DNA of 64,000 nt from Lachnospiraceae bacterium (lineage in GTDB: Bacteria; Bacillota; Clostridia; Lachnospirales; Lachnospiraceae). The stretch covers positions 46,501 to 110,500 of the forward strand of contig JAEFAR010000003.1 in assembly GCA_016287675.1 (NCBI GenBank), in the 5' to 3' direction. Positions 33,245 through 41,411 of the stretch are shown here, piece after piece. Made by a program: the position numbers and the translations under genes. The notes beneath the pieces were generated by a model, which saw nothing but the letters and a program-made list of their open reading frames with translations, did no database searches and was not told where the DNA came from. Position 1 is the stretch's first letter. Each line of letters starts with the position of its first letter.

Positions 33245-34984
33245 ATGAAGATAAGAAATTATATGCTTTTTGCGGCGCTGATCGCCGCGCTTGTATTTGC
33301 AAACGGATGCTCGGGCTCCGGGAAAAGCGAGAGCATCGGGCATCAAATCAATGATGTTTCAGTCGAATCAGAGGCATCTGCTGAAAGTAAGGGCGAAGTT
33401 CCCGCAGATGTTCCTACAGAGGCTCCGACCGCAGAGCCCACTGCAACTCCCACTGCAACCCCCACCGCAGAGCCCGAGCAAAAACTTTACGAGATCCCGA
33501 GGGAAGTGAATGAGGAAGCGTATCTTAAGATCCTTGATGTTCCGGAAGGAACCTACACTCTCACGGCTGATGTATCAGGAATGGCATGTTACAAAGAGGG
33601 TGCTGTCTACCAGGTCACTCTTCTTAAAAATGACGGAAGTTTCGAAGAATTTGACCTGACAGAAGCGGACGGCAAGATCGAGATCAATGTAAAAGATGCT
33701 TTAAAAGCAGAGATCTCGCCTGTTTTTCGCTTTGTTTTCGGAAAGCGCACGAACACTCCCGAGCCTTCCGAGATCAACGTACAGGCTGCAGACAAGTACA
33801 CACTTGAAAATGATTACGGCTTTCTGGGCGAGGTGGAAACCTTAAAGAATGGCGTACACTTTAAAGGCACCGAGCCCTGCTTTATCGTCAGGGTTCCTGA
33901 AGGCTTCTACAACGTAACACTCATAAAAGCCGGTGATTCACGTTCTCTCGTCCTTATCGACGGAGAAGCTCTCGGGTGCAACGTGGGCATCCAGGGTGCA
34001 GGCGGAAGAAGAGGCCTGCCTCCCGTTGAGTACTACATGGAGGATGCGCTTGCTTCAGACGGGACTTTAAGACTCAGTCTGGGAGAAAAAGACTTTAATC
34101 CCGGATCCCTTGAGATCCGCCGTTCTTCGACTTTGAAGCCGAGAAAGCCCCACCTCTATCTTGCGGGCGATTCCACCTGCTCAGCCTACTACCCTCTCGA
34201 GTCTGCAGAGCCTCAGAGCGGACGTTTCCAGACGGGATGGGGACAGGTTCTGTGCCACTACATCACCGACGGTACAGCCATCACGAACCTCGGCTCGGGC
34301 GGAACCTGTGCAAAGACCTGGCATGACATCGCGTTCGGCGGTGTCCTTCACCATTCTCAGCCCGGCGACTACTTCATCATTATGCACGGCATCAATGACC
34401 AGTCCTACAGTTCGGTGGAGGAAATGAAGCAGTACCTCTCCTCAATGATCGACGAATGCCGCGAAAAGGGCGTGATTCCCGTACTCTGCACTCCCATGCA
34501 GACCGCAAAATTCTGGAGAAGTGACAAGGGAAAGGATCTCTCGGAATTTGAAGCACCTCTGGGAGGCGGAAAAGCAGCCTTCATGAAGGGGATCCGCGAG
34601 GTTGCTAAAGAAAAAGGCACTTTCCTTATCGATGTTGCGGCGATCACCAGTGAGCAATACGGCATTCTCGGCCGTACCTACGTTGCCCACAACTACCACC
34701 TCTACAACACCGGCTCCGGCAAAGAGGAAGACACTCTCCACCTCTCCTACGCAGGTGCGAAGAATGTCGCATCCATCATCGCCACGGAGCTTTACAGGCT
34801 TCAGGAAGCCGGAACTGCGGACAGCCTCGGCAAAAGGGTCACAGGTCTCACCTTTAATCCCATGGGGCCCGAAACCATCACGTACACAGACAAAGACGGC
34901 AACGAATCCGTGTTTACTTCCGACCGCATCACAGGAATATATCGTCCTTACGCTATATCTCCGTTTAACCACGTAGCGGAATAA
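33245..34984 (+). CDS. SGNH/GDSL esterase lipoprotein (CE12-like rhamnogalacturonan acetylesterase)
   Basis: 579 aa from the ATG at 33245 (AGGAG upstream). The signal peptide ends in FANGC (Cys22), followed by a Thr/Pro/Glu repeat linker. Residues about 75-300 form two beta-rich modules of unknown type. The C-terminal SGNH domain has LYLAGDSTCSAYY (Ser310 nucleophile), TNLGSGGTCAKTW, IIMHGINDQSY and DTLHLSYAGAKN with the catalytic Asp/His pair. This block order fits CE12-type acetylesterases that deacetylate pectin-like polymers, but other acyl esters are possible. Surface location suits pre-treatment of an acetylated polysaccharide for the uronide operon nearby (inference). Confidence 0.85.
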   Translation: MKIRNYMLFAALIAALVFANGCSGSGKSESIGHQINDVSVESEASAESKGEVPADVPTEAPTAEPTATPTATPTAEPEQKLYEIPREVNEEAYLKILDVPEGTYTLTADVSGMACYKEGAVYQVTLLKNDGSFEEFDLTEADGKIEINVKDALKAEISPVFRFVFGKRTNTPEPSEINVQAADKYTLENDYGFLGEVETLKNGVHFKGTEPCFIVRVPEGFYNVTLIKAGDSRSLVLIDGEALGCNVGIQGAGGRRGLPPVEYYMEDALASDGTLRLSLGEKDFNPGSLEIRRSSTLKPRKPHLYLAGDSTCSAYYPLESAEPQSGRFQTGWGQVLCHYITDGTAITNLGSGGTCAKTWHDIAFGGVLHHSQPGDYFIIMHGINDQSYSSVEEMKQYLSSMIDECREKGVIPVLCTPMQTAKFWRSDKGKDLSEFEAPLGGGKAAFMKGIREVAKEKGTFLIDVAAITSEQYGILGRTYVAHNYHLYNTGSGKEEDTLHLSYAGAKNVASIIATELYRLQEAGTADSLGKRVTGLTFNPMGPETITYTDKDGNESVFTSDRITGIYRPYAISPFNHVAE

Positions 34985-35013
34985 AACCCACTCCTTTCCC
35001 GCATTCTTTTTGC

Positions 35014-35042
35014 TTTACATCATCATACCTACATGGTATAAT
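35014..35042 (+). promoter_or_regulatory. Promoter of the MATE gene
   Basis: TTTACA (35014-35019), 17-nt spacer, TATAAT (35037-35042), 27 nt before the start codon. Confidence 0.75.
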
Positions 35043-35069
35043 TCCAAGAATGCTTGAAAAGAGGTTTAT

Positions 35070-36446
35070 ATGAACAGATTTATCGGAGACAGAAAATTCT
35101 ATAAAAACGTAATGAGGATCGCCATCCCGATCATTATCCAGAACATGATCACAAACTTTGTCGGCCTTCTTGACAACATAATGGTCGGCAGGATCGGAAC
35201 GGAGCAGATGACGGGCGTTTCCATCGTAAACCAGCTCATGTTCGTGTTCAATCTGGCTATCTTCGGTGCGATCTCAGGCCCGGGCATTTTTACTGCCCAG
35301 TACTACGGCAAACGCGACCACGAGGGTGTACGCGCTACCATGCGCTTTAAGCTCATGATCGCAACCCTGATCATGATCGCCGGTGCTCTCATTTTCCATT
35401 TTCAGGGCGGCACCCTCATCAGACTCTTCATGACGGAGACGGAAGCAGGGCTCGACCTTGAAGCCACTTTCGGCTACGCCAAGGACTACCTTGCGGTAAT
35501 GATCGTGGGACTCATTCCTTTTGCCATCGCAAACGCTTATTCGGGAACACTTCGTGAAACGGATCAGACCACAGTTCCCATGGTGGCAGGTATCACCGCC
35601 ACCCTTTTGAATCTCACTCTTAACTACGTTTTGATCTTCGGACATTTCGGAGCGCCAAGGCTGGGAGTAGTGGGTGCTGCACTTGCAACAGTTATTGCCC
35701 GCTTTGTCGAATCTCTCATAATCATAGTATGGACGCACACCCACAAAGAACTTGTTCCCTTTGCCAAAGGACTTTACAATTCTCCCGCTATTCCCAGAGA
35801 ATTGATCAAAAAGATCCTTTACCGCGGAACCCCGCTTTTCCTTAACGAATTCCTCTGGTCAATGGGAATGTCCGCTCTGACTCAGCGCTACTCCACCCGC
35901 GGACTCGATGTTGTCGCAGCGGTAAACATTTCAAACACCATCTTTAACCTGTTTAACGTGATGGTCATCTCCATGGGATCCGTGGTTGCGATCATAGTGG
36001 GAAACCTTCTCGGAGCTTCCAAAAACGACGAAGCTGTGGACACCGACCGAAAGCTCATCACTCTTTCGGTTGTGGCATGTGCATTCTTTGGGATCATCGA
36101 AGCAGCGTTTGCTCCGCTTTTCCCCGAGCTTTACAACACAGAGCCCGAGATAAAGGCACTGGCGGCAAATCTCCTTCGGATCAACGCAGTCTGCCTTCCT
36201 GTACACGCATTTCTGAATTCTGCGTACTTTACACTGCGTTCCGGCGGAAAAACGCTCATCACCTTCGTTTTCGACTCGGTGTTCATAATGGCTGTATCCT
36301 TCCCTCTGGCCTACGTTCTAAGTGCTTTCACGCAGATGCCGATAATTCCTCTGTACATCTGCGTACAGCTTGCGGATCTCCTGAAAGTTGCTCTCGGAGC
36401 AGTCCTTCTTAAGAAACGCATATGGATACACAACCTTGTAGAGTAA
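35070..36446 (+). CDS. MATE-family multidrug/metabolite efflux pump
   Basis: 458 aa with twelve predicted membrane helices in two homologous halves. The start MNRFIGDRKFYKNVMRIAIPIIIQNMITNFVGLLDNIMVG is typical, with the NIMVGRIGTEQMTGVSIVNQL motif and GTPLFLNEFLWSMGMSAL in the second half. MATE proteins export cationic compounds using Na+ or H+ gradients. It is monocistronic, with its own promoter and a strong terminator; specificity is not visible. Confidence 0.92.
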   Translation: MNRFIGDRKFYKNVMRIAIPIIIQNMITNFVGLLDNIMVGRIGTEQMTGVSIVNQLMFVFNLAIFGAISGPGIFTAQYYGKRDHEGVRATMRFKLMIATLIMIAGALIFHFQGGTLIRLFMTETEAGLDLEATFGYAKDYLAVMIVGLIPFAIANAYSGTLRETDQTTVPMVAGITATLLNLTLNYVLIFGHFGAPRLGVVGAALATVIARFVESLIIIVWTHTHKELVPFAKGLYNSPAIPRELIKKILYRGTPLFLNEFLWSMGMSALTQRYSTRGLDVVAAVNISNTIFNLFNVMVISMGSVVAIIVGNLLGASKNDEAVDTDRKLITLSVVACAFFGIIEAAFAPLFPELYNTEPEIKALAANLLRINAVCLPVHAFLNSAYFTLRSGGKTLITFVFDSVFIMAVSFPLAYVLSAFTQMPIIPLYICVQLADLLKVALGAVLLKKRIWIHNLVE

Positions 36447-36456
36447 AAATAAACCT

Positions 36457-36484
36457 GGGCGGCTGTCAGCCGCCCGATCATTTT
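36457..36484 (+). terminator. Terminator of MATE gene; left copy of hairpin bracketing hicAB
   Basis: GGGCGGCTGTCAGCCGCCC (36457-36475) folds into a 9-bp GC-rich stem, followed by GATCATTTTT. An identical hairpin is at 37319-37337. Confidence 0.85.
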
Positions 36485-36831
36485 TATACACTAAATCCCG
36501 CAAGCTTTTCTTCTACAGCTTCCTCAATAAAACTGTTTAAAGACTGATCGTGCATAATAGCATAAATCGCAGCTCTTCTGTGTGTTTCCGCATTTCTGAA
36601 TCTTACATTCAGACTGCCTTTATAGGCCACTTCAGGTACTTTCTTTTCGGATTCGCATTCTTCCAGATAATCATCCACTGCACCATGGAAGTCAGCCACA
36701 AGTTCTTTTGCGTTTGTACCTTCATAGGAGATCAGAGACCTGATCCCCTGAACCTTTCCGTAAAAGAGTTCATCGTTTTCGGAGAATTCAACACTACCTA
36801 CATAACCTTTATATACCATGATGTTATTCAT
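36484..36831 (-). CDS. hicB: HicB-family antitoxin
   Basis: 115 aa. The partial RNase H-like fold of HicB is recognised from YKGYVGSVEFSENDELFYGKVQGIRSLISYEGTNAKELVADFHGAVDDYLEEC; the C-terminal part (NVRFRNAETHRRAAIYAIMHDQSLNSFIEEAVEEKL) is a ribbon-helix-helix DNA-binding domain. It would neutralise HicA and repress the operon. It overlaps the hicA stop by 4 nt, in toxin-first order as usual for the family. Confidence 0.93.
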   Translation of the reverse strand: MNNIMVYKGYVGSVEFSENDELFYGKVQGIRSLISYEGTNAKELVADFHGAVDDYLEECESEKKVPEVAYKGSLNVRFRNAETHRRAAIYAIMHDQSLNSFIEEAVEEKLAGFSV

Positions 36832-37085
36832 ATAAGTTCCTCCTGTTTTAGATAAAATATAATCTGTTTAATCTGATATTCACGAAGTACATTCTTAGGG
36901 TGTGGTTTGTGCAATAATATCTTGGTCTTATGTTGAGCGTTAACAAATACAACCCTTGAGCCGCTTGTTTTTCCCTTATCACATCGATAATAACCAAAAT
37001 ACCCCAGCAAAGTTTCTGCCTCATCAAATGTGAAATCCCTGGGTATTGTCTCTAATCTTGCTATCAGTTTTTCTTTCTGTCCCAT
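36828..37085 (-). CDS. hicA: HicA-family mRNA interferase toxin
   Basis: 85 aa from the ATG at 37085 (GAGGAG upstream); an in-frame extension upstream overlaps the operator and is unlikely. The small double-stranded-RNA-binding-like fold shows DFTFDEAETLLGYFGYYRC, SGSRVVFVN and ILLHKPHPKNVLREYQIKQIIFYL. The common GSH active-site His is Arg here (GSR), as in the variant subfamily where the His of LHKPHP is conserved. Toxins of this kind cleave mRNA and stop growth until HicB is restored. Confidence 0.9.
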   Translation of the reverse strand: MGQKEKLIARLETIPRDFTFDEAETLLGYFGYYRCDKGKTSGSRVVFVNAQHKTKILLHKPHPKNVLREYQIKQIIFYLKQEELI

Positions 37086-37097
37086 TTTTCTCCTCTC

Positions 37098-37126
37098 ATA
37101 ATAAAACAGATCTTCTTTCTTTGCAA
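37098..37126 (-). promoter_or_regulatory. Promoter of hicAB
   Basis: On the minus strand TTGCAA (37126-37121), 17-nt spacer, TATTAT (37103-37098), just before the hicA ribosome site. Confidence 0.65.
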
Positions 37127-37142
37127 CTGTTTTTAGTTGCAA
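37121..37142. promoter_or_regulatory. HicB operator
   Basis: TTGCAACT and AGTTGCAA are perfectly inverted with a 6-nt spacer; the proximal arm is the -35 box. Further weaker inverted repeats lie upstream (ATGTCA/TGACAT at 37212-37227; AACTTAT/ATAAGTT near 37240-37266). Confidence 0.65.
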
Positions 37143-37318
37143 CGTAAATTAATAAATATCTGTCAGATAAAAAAATTAATGGATAATCTGCCGAAGTGGC
37201 AATAACTTAGAATGTCAATAATGACATCAAGAAGTATATAACTTATGGATCTGAATACATAAGTTAAACTGTAATGTGAAATATACCAAAGAAAAAGTGC
37301 GTTGTCAATAAAGCAATC

Positions 37319-37337
37319 GGGCGGCTGTCAGCCGCCC
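37319..37337 (-). terminator. Terminator of nhaC gene; right copy of hairpin bracketing hicAB
   Basis: The same 19-nt GGGCGGCTGTCAGCCGCCC hairpin as at 36457-36475, 17 nt behind the NhaC stop. On the minus strand only a loose T-rich tail follows, so it may be weaker than the left copy. Confidence 0.65.
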
Positions 37338-37354
37338 GGTTATTGTATATGCCT

Positions 37355-38980
37355 CTATTTTTTTGCCACTTTCGCTTTCATTCCTACTAAAAAGACTATA
37401 GTCAAAAGGATCCCGACAGGAATTGAAAGCCATGTGATGCCTATCCGGTCAAAGGCGCCCGCAATGAGGTAAGTCAAAAAGGAGATAAACGCAACGCTTA
37501 AAGCGTAAGGAAGCTGGGTTTCAACGTGGTCGATGTGGTTACAGTGAGCACCCGCCGAGGACATGATGGTGGTATCGGAGATGGGTGAACAGTGGTCGCC
37601 GCATACAGCACCTGCAAGGCAGGCAGAAATGCCAACGAAGAAAAGTGAGCTGGTTTCCGGGAAGATCGCGGAAACAATGGGGATCAGAATACCGAAAGTT
37701 CCCCAGGATGTTCCTGTCGCAAATGCGATGACACATGCCACAACAAAGGTGATGGCAGGCAGGAGCCACGTGAATCCCTGTGCGTTTGTCATCATCTTTT
37801 CAACGAAAGCTGATGCAGAAAGTGCTCCGTTTGTCATGTTCTTTAAGGAAGTTGCAAGTACAAGGATCGTGATGGCGGGAACCATTGCGATGAAGCCCTT
37901 GGGAACGCACTCCATTGCCTCGTTGAAGGAAACTATCTTACGGGCGATCATGTAAATGATGATGACCACAAGTGCAAGGATACAGCCCCAGGGAAGTCCC
38001 ACGTAGGAATCCGTTGATGAGAAAGCATCGATGATGCTGCCCTCTCCTTCGATAGCCTGATAGCCGTTTCTGACCAGCCCCCATATGCACAGGCCAATGA
38101 GCAGAATGATCGGAAGGATGAGATCAATGATCTTTCCGCGAGCAGGTGCAACGGGACCGTTCTCTTCCACTTCACGTACATTCCTGTCCTCATTGATGTT
38201 GACGTCAAGAATGCTGAGGTCGCCGGTTTCACGAGCCTTGATCTCGAAGCCGCTCATCTTGCCGTAGTCAAAGCCGAGAACAACAAGTCCGATGATAAAT
38301 ACAAAAGTCAGGATCGAATAGAAATTGTAAGGAATAGCTCTTACAAAGAGCGCGATACCTGAGTAGGTCTCACTTTCAACACAGCCCGATACTGCAGCAG
38401 CCCAGGATGAAACAGGTGCGATCATGCATACAGGTGCTGCCGTGGCATCGATGATGTAGGCCAGTTTTACTCTGGAGATCTTTTTGCTGTCGGTAACGGG
38501 TGACATGACCGAGCCCACTGTAAGGCAGTTAAAGTAGTCATCGATGAAGATCAGGACACCCAGTGCGAAGGTTGCAAGAAGCGCTCCCGTCCTGGTTTTA
38601 ATGTGCTCCTGTGCCCATGTACCGAAGGCTCTGGATGCACCGGATTTATTGACAAGGGCCACGATGATGCCCAGGATCACCAGGAACAGATAGATTCCTG
38701 CGTTGTCGGCAACAGCAGCCGTGAGTCCGTCCACCGTCAGAGTGTCCACCGTGTTCATTACGGAGCAGTCCGCCGCCATGAACGCGCCCAAAAGTACTCC
38801 CAGAAAAAGCGATGAGTACGCTTCCTTCGTGATCAGTGCCAGCGCGATGGAAACAAGCGGAGGGACAAGTGCCCATGCCGTGCCCGCAAAGGAGCCGTTT
38901 CCTGCACCATGCACGATGGCGATCACTGCGGTCACCGCAACAAATACAGCTGCGGCGATCAAAACTTTGTTCTTTTTCAT
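37355..38980 (-). CDS. NhaC-type Na+/H+ (or substrate/Na+) antiporter
   Basis: 541 aa behind GGGAGG, with about twelve membrane helices. Family signs include GTAWALVPPLVSIALALITKEAYSSLFLGVLLGA, FIDDYFNCLTVGSVMSPVTD, CMIAPVSSWAAAVSGCVE, FATGTSWGTFGILIPI and CLAGAVCGDHCSPISDTTIMSSAGAHCNHIDHV. The conserved DD and GDHCSPISDT motifs mark the NhaC superfamily, which exchanges Na+ for H+ or for organic acids. Single gene with its own promoter. Confidence 0.92.
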   Translation of the reverse strand: MKKNKVLIAAAVFVAVTAVIAIVHGAGNGSFAGTAWALVPPLVSIALALITKEAYSSLFLGVLLGAFMAADCSVMNTVDTLTVDGLTAAVADNAGIYLFLVILGIIVALVNKSGASRAFGTWAQEHIKTRTGALLATFALGVLIFIDDYFNCLTVGSVMSPVTDSKKISRVKLAYIIDATAAPVCMIAPVSSWAAAVSGCVESETYSGIALFVRAIPYNFYSILTFVFIIGLVVLGFDYGKMSGFEIKARETGDLSILDVNINEDRNVREVEENGPVAPARGKIIDLILPIILLIGLCIWGLVRNGYQAIEGEGSIIDAFSSTDSYVGLPWGCILALVVIIIYMIARKIVSFNEAMECVPKGFIAMVPAITILVLATSLKNMTNGALSASAFVEKMMTNAQGFTWLLPAITFVVACVIAFATGTSWGTFGILIPIVSAIFPETSSLFFVGISACLAGAVCGDHCSPISDTTIMSSAGAHCNHIDHVETQLPYALSVAFISFLTYLIAGAFDRIGITWLSIPVGILLTIVFLVGMKAKVAKK

Positions 38981-39025
38981 GTTTTTTAGCCTCCCATTTT
39001 TTTGTAAACCCCAAATAATGAGTCC

Positions 39026-39077
39026 ATTCTATCTAATAAATATTCAGCGGTCAACAATAAATATACATTGTTCAACA
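39026..39077 (-). promoter_or_regulatory. Promoter of the NhaC gene with overlapping inverted repeat
   Basis: On the minus strand TTGACC (39054-39049), 17-nt spacer, TAGAAT (39031-39026). AACAAT (39053-39058) and ATTGTT (39067-39072) form an inverted pair at and upstream of the -35 box, a possible operator. Confidence 0.65.
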
Positions 39078-39082
39078 AAAAA

Positions 39083-39109
39083 ACTCACCGAAAGCAAAGT
39101 TCGGTGAGT
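39083..39109 (-). terminator. Terminator of Ig-like secreted protein gene
   Basis: ACTCACCGAA (39083-39092) pairs with TTCGGTGAGT (39100-39109); on the minus strand seven T follow. Confidence 0.9.
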
Positions 39110-39126
39110 CTTATAAGAATCATTGG

Positions 39127-39771
39127 TCATCTTACATAAATACTGCAGGGCTTTGCCTCGATCACTGCTCCGTTGGCAAGTCTGATCTTAAGACCGATCT
39201 CTGCCGTTCCTCCGGATACAGCAGTAACAACACCCTTCTTGTCCACAACGGCTACCTTTTCATCTGACGATGTCCAGGTGCATTTTGCTCCCTTGTAAAC
39301 ATCAAACCAGTCGAGCACGCCGTAGAAGTTCAGGTCGATCTCCGCTCCTGCTCCGTCCAGATAGTAGTGTTCCAGAGAAATGCAGTTGAGAGTGCCGAGA
39401 GTCACTTCACCGCCCACTGTGATCTTGAGGCTTCCGGTGCAATTGCTTCCGAGATCGGCGTAGATGTAAACCGTGCCCTGGGATTTGGCTGTAACAACAC
39501 CATTGCTGTTGACGGTGGCAACGGCCGTGTTGCCGGATTTCCATCCCTTGAACAGCTCTTTCCAGTTGTCGGGAGCTCCCGTAAACTTGAAATCAGCCTT
39601 TTCACCGACACCCATTGAGTAGGTTCCGTTTTCAACCGGAGTTTCGGATTCCTGTAGTGCGTAGGAAATAGTGTATTTCTCGGCTGCTTGAACTTTGCTT
39701 GCAGGCATTGCAAAGGCAACGATCAAAGCGATGGCAGACAACGCCGCAAGGATTTTTCGATTTTTTGACAT
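39127..39771 (-). CDS. Secreted protein with two BIG2-like immunoglobulin domains
   Basis: 214 aa, AGGAGG before the ATG. A clear signal peptide ends at about residue 29 (SKVQA|AEKY). Two beta-sandwich repeats follow, each with the BIG2 signature: WKSGNTAVATVNSNGVVTAKSQGTVYIYA and WTSSDEKVAVVDKKGVVTAVSGGTAEIGL. There is no anchor or enzyme domain. BIG2 domains usually support adhesion or cell-wall surface presentation. Monocistronic, with a strong terminator. Function otherwise unknown. Confidence 0.87.
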   Translation of the reverse strand: MSKNRKILAALSAIALIVAFAMPASKVQAAEKYTISYALQESETPVENGTYSMGVGEKADFKFTGAPDNWKELFKGWKSGNTAVATVNSNGVVTAKSQGTVYIYADLGSNCTGSLKITVGGEVTLGTLNCISLEHYYLDGAGAEIDLNFYGVLDWFDVYKGAKCTWTSSDEKVAVVDKKGVVTAVSGGTAEIGLKIRLANGAVIEAKPCSIYVR

Positions 39772-39816
39772 TATTTTTCCTCCTTTAAAGAAATTTAATG
39801 CAGGTAAATCATAGAA

Positions 39817-39846
39817 ATGATAGCACAGAAGTTCGGCTCAATTCAA
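39817..39846 (-). promoter_or_regulatory. Promoter of the Ig-like protein gene
   Basis: On the minus strand TTGAAT (39846-39841), 18-nt spacer, TATCAT (39822-39817), 45 nt before the start. Confidence 0.5.
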
Positions 39847-39921
39847 TAAAATCAGCAAATTGTTAACAGGGAGATTATATTTATTTAATACTTTTTTTCT
39901 TTGTGACCGCGGGCAAAAAAA

Positions 39922-39939
39922 CAGAGACCGAAGTCTCTG
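39922..39939 (-). terminator. Terminator of FakA-C-like gene
   Basis: CAGAGAC and GTCTCTG form a 7-bp stem with a 4-nt loop; on the minus strand it is followed by seven T. Confidence 0.85.
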
Positions 39940-39953
39940 CTCAGGATTTTTGA

Positions 39954-40241
39954 TCAACCGTGAAGTCCGTTTGACTGTCTGATCATGTCTTCAACCACGA
40001 TGTCGTAGATCTCGCCCACAGTGTTGCAATACTCAAGGACCTTCCAAGGCTCATTCGTATGAAAATGGATCTTAATAAGATCCTCATCCCCTGCCGCGAT
40101 CAGGCTGTTTCCCTCAAAGTTTTCAGTAATGTAATCAGCGATCTCATCCTCATCAAGATCCTTGTCTCTTCTGTCAATGAGGAGCTGTGTATCGTAGCGA
40201 TAAGCAAACTGATCGTCTTCTGCGTCAATAGAATTAACCAT
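39954..40241 (-). CDS. Stand-alone FakA C-terminal-like domain protein
   Basis: 95 aa, GGAGG before the ATG. The sequence FAYRYDTQLLIDRR, ADYITENFEGNSLIAAGDEDLIKIHFHTNEPWKVLEYCNTVGEIYDIVVEDMIRQ matches the C-terminal domain of FakA (the DAK2-type fatty-acid kinase), including the conserved G[DE]xxLIKIHxHTNxP motif. The DAK2 kinase domain itself is missing and is not encoded nearby. It is not a window-edge or frameshift fragment: it has its own start, ribosome site and terminator. It could bind the fatty-acid carrier FakB or modulate a kinase encoded elsewhere (inference). Confidence 0.8.
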   Translation of the reverse strand: MVNSIDAEDDQFAYRYDTQLLIDRRDKDLDEDEIADYITENFEGNSLIAAGDEDLIKIHFHTNEPWKVLEYCNTVGEIYDIVVEDMIRQSNGLHG

Positions 40242-40394
40242 TGTATCTTTACCTCCGTATCAGATTAGTTGAGGAACAAAATTACGTCAGCTATTGTAAC
40301 AGATTTAACGGATTTAGAAAAGCATTATTTCTTTCTGCACATCAATTCAGCCTATAAAAGTCTGTTAACAACCCGCAGACTGCAAAAAAGATGT

Positions 40395-40423
40395 TTGAGA
40401 ACCGCCCCTGTTTGTTATATAAT
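40395..40423 (+). promoter_or_regulatory. Promoter of hydrolase-acyltransferase operon
   Basis: TTGAGA (40395-40400), 17-nt spacer, TATAAT (40418-40423), 38 nt before the start. Confidence 0.75.
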
Positions 40424-40460
40424 AAAGGTTAGTTTTGTAATGATCAAAAGAAGGAAACAG

Positions 40461-41393
40461 ATGGATAATAAGCAAAAGAATCACAATGACACACTGCTCA
40501 TGGCACTGAAGGTGGTGAACTTCATTTCCGGAAGTTCTCTGGAAGAAGCGGATCTCAAACATCACCGGAAGGTAATGGAACGAGCGGGAAAACTGGCTGC
40601 GCCCAAAAATGATATTGAAGTAAAGCCCTTCAGTGTCGGTTCTCTTAAATGCGAAGAAATAAGTCCGGAGTTCGCCCACAATCCCAATTTTGCCGTGCTT
40701 TACGCTCACGGAGGCGGCTATGTTACGGGAAAGCTTGACTATGCACGTAATCTCGCAGCAAAAATTGCGCTGGCTACAGGCTTTACCACGATCTCCTTTA
40801 AGTACCGTCTTGCGCCCGAACATCCCTATCCCGCTGCCTTTGATGATGCAGTCACAATCTGGGATTACCTCACTTCAGGTAAATTTCCGCCGGAAAACAT
40901 TTTCATTGCCGGAGACTCGGCAGGGGGTAATCTGGCTCTATGCCTTACTCAAAAACTTCTTGCGGACAAGAAACCTCTTCCCAGGGGCCTTCTGCTTTTC
41001 AGTCCTTGGACCGACATGACGGGAACAGCTTCCTCCTATGAGATCTACAAAGACAAAGACCCCATCCTTACCAGGGAATACGTTTTGGGTGCTGCAAAAG
41101 CCTACATGGGTGAAAACTTCGCTCCGAAAGATCCTCTTTTCAGTCCCCTGTTTGGCGAACTCAAAGGACTTCCACCGGTCTACATCATGGCGGGGCGGAA
41201 CGAGATCCTTCTGGATGACAGTCTCAGACTCAAGGAAAAGATCACAGCCGAGGGCGGAAGAGCCGTTCTTGACATCGAGGAAGGGGGCTGGCACGTCTAC
41301 CAGCAGATGCCCCTCCCCATCGCAACACAGGCCATGAAGCGGCTTGCAGCCTACGTTGCATCGGAGATCACCGAGATCAACCAAAATATGTAA
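40461..41393 (+). CDS. HSL-type alpha/beta hydrolase (esterase/lipase)
   Basis: 310 aa from the ATG at 40461 (AAGGA upstream); longer frames overlap the promoter. The oxyanion motif YAHGGGYVTG, the nucleophile elbow IAGDSAGGNLAL, an acidic residue near AGRNEILLDDS and the late GGWHVYQQ His are those of the hormone-sensitive lipase family. Such enzymes hydrolyse short- to medium-chain esters. No signal peptide. It is first of a three-gene operon with a condensation-type acyltransferase and a membrane protein, so it may act on the same ester or lipid (inference). Confidence 0.9.
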   Translation: MDNKQKNHNDTLLMALKVVNFISGSSLEEADLKHHRKVMERAGKLAAPKNDIEVKPFSVGSLKCEEISPEFAHNPNFAVLYAHGGGYVTGKLDYARNLAAKIALATGFTTISFKYRLAPEHPYPAAFDDAVTIWDYLTSGKFPPENIFIAGDSAGGNLALCLTQKLLADKKPLPRGLLLFSPWTDMTGTASSYEIYKDKDPILTREYVLGAAKAYMGENFAPKDPLFSPLFGELKGLPPVYIMAGRNEILLDDSLRLKEKITAEGGRAVLDIEEGGWHVYQQMPLPIATQAMKRLAAYVASEITEINQNM

Positions 41394-41411
41394 TAAAACT
41401 CGAGGAAATCT

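Noticed and set aside
36828..37142. Longer HicA starting upstream
   Set aside because: The extra codons lie in the operator and promoter; the ATG at 37085 has GAGGAG.
39954..40241. Fragment of a frameshifted FakA gene
   Set aside because: No kinase-domain remnant is found upstream, and the gene has its own ribosome site and terminator.
40269..40460. N-terminal extension of the alpha/beta hydrolase
   Set aside because: The region contains the TTGAGA-TATAAT promoter; the start with a ribosome site is at 40461.
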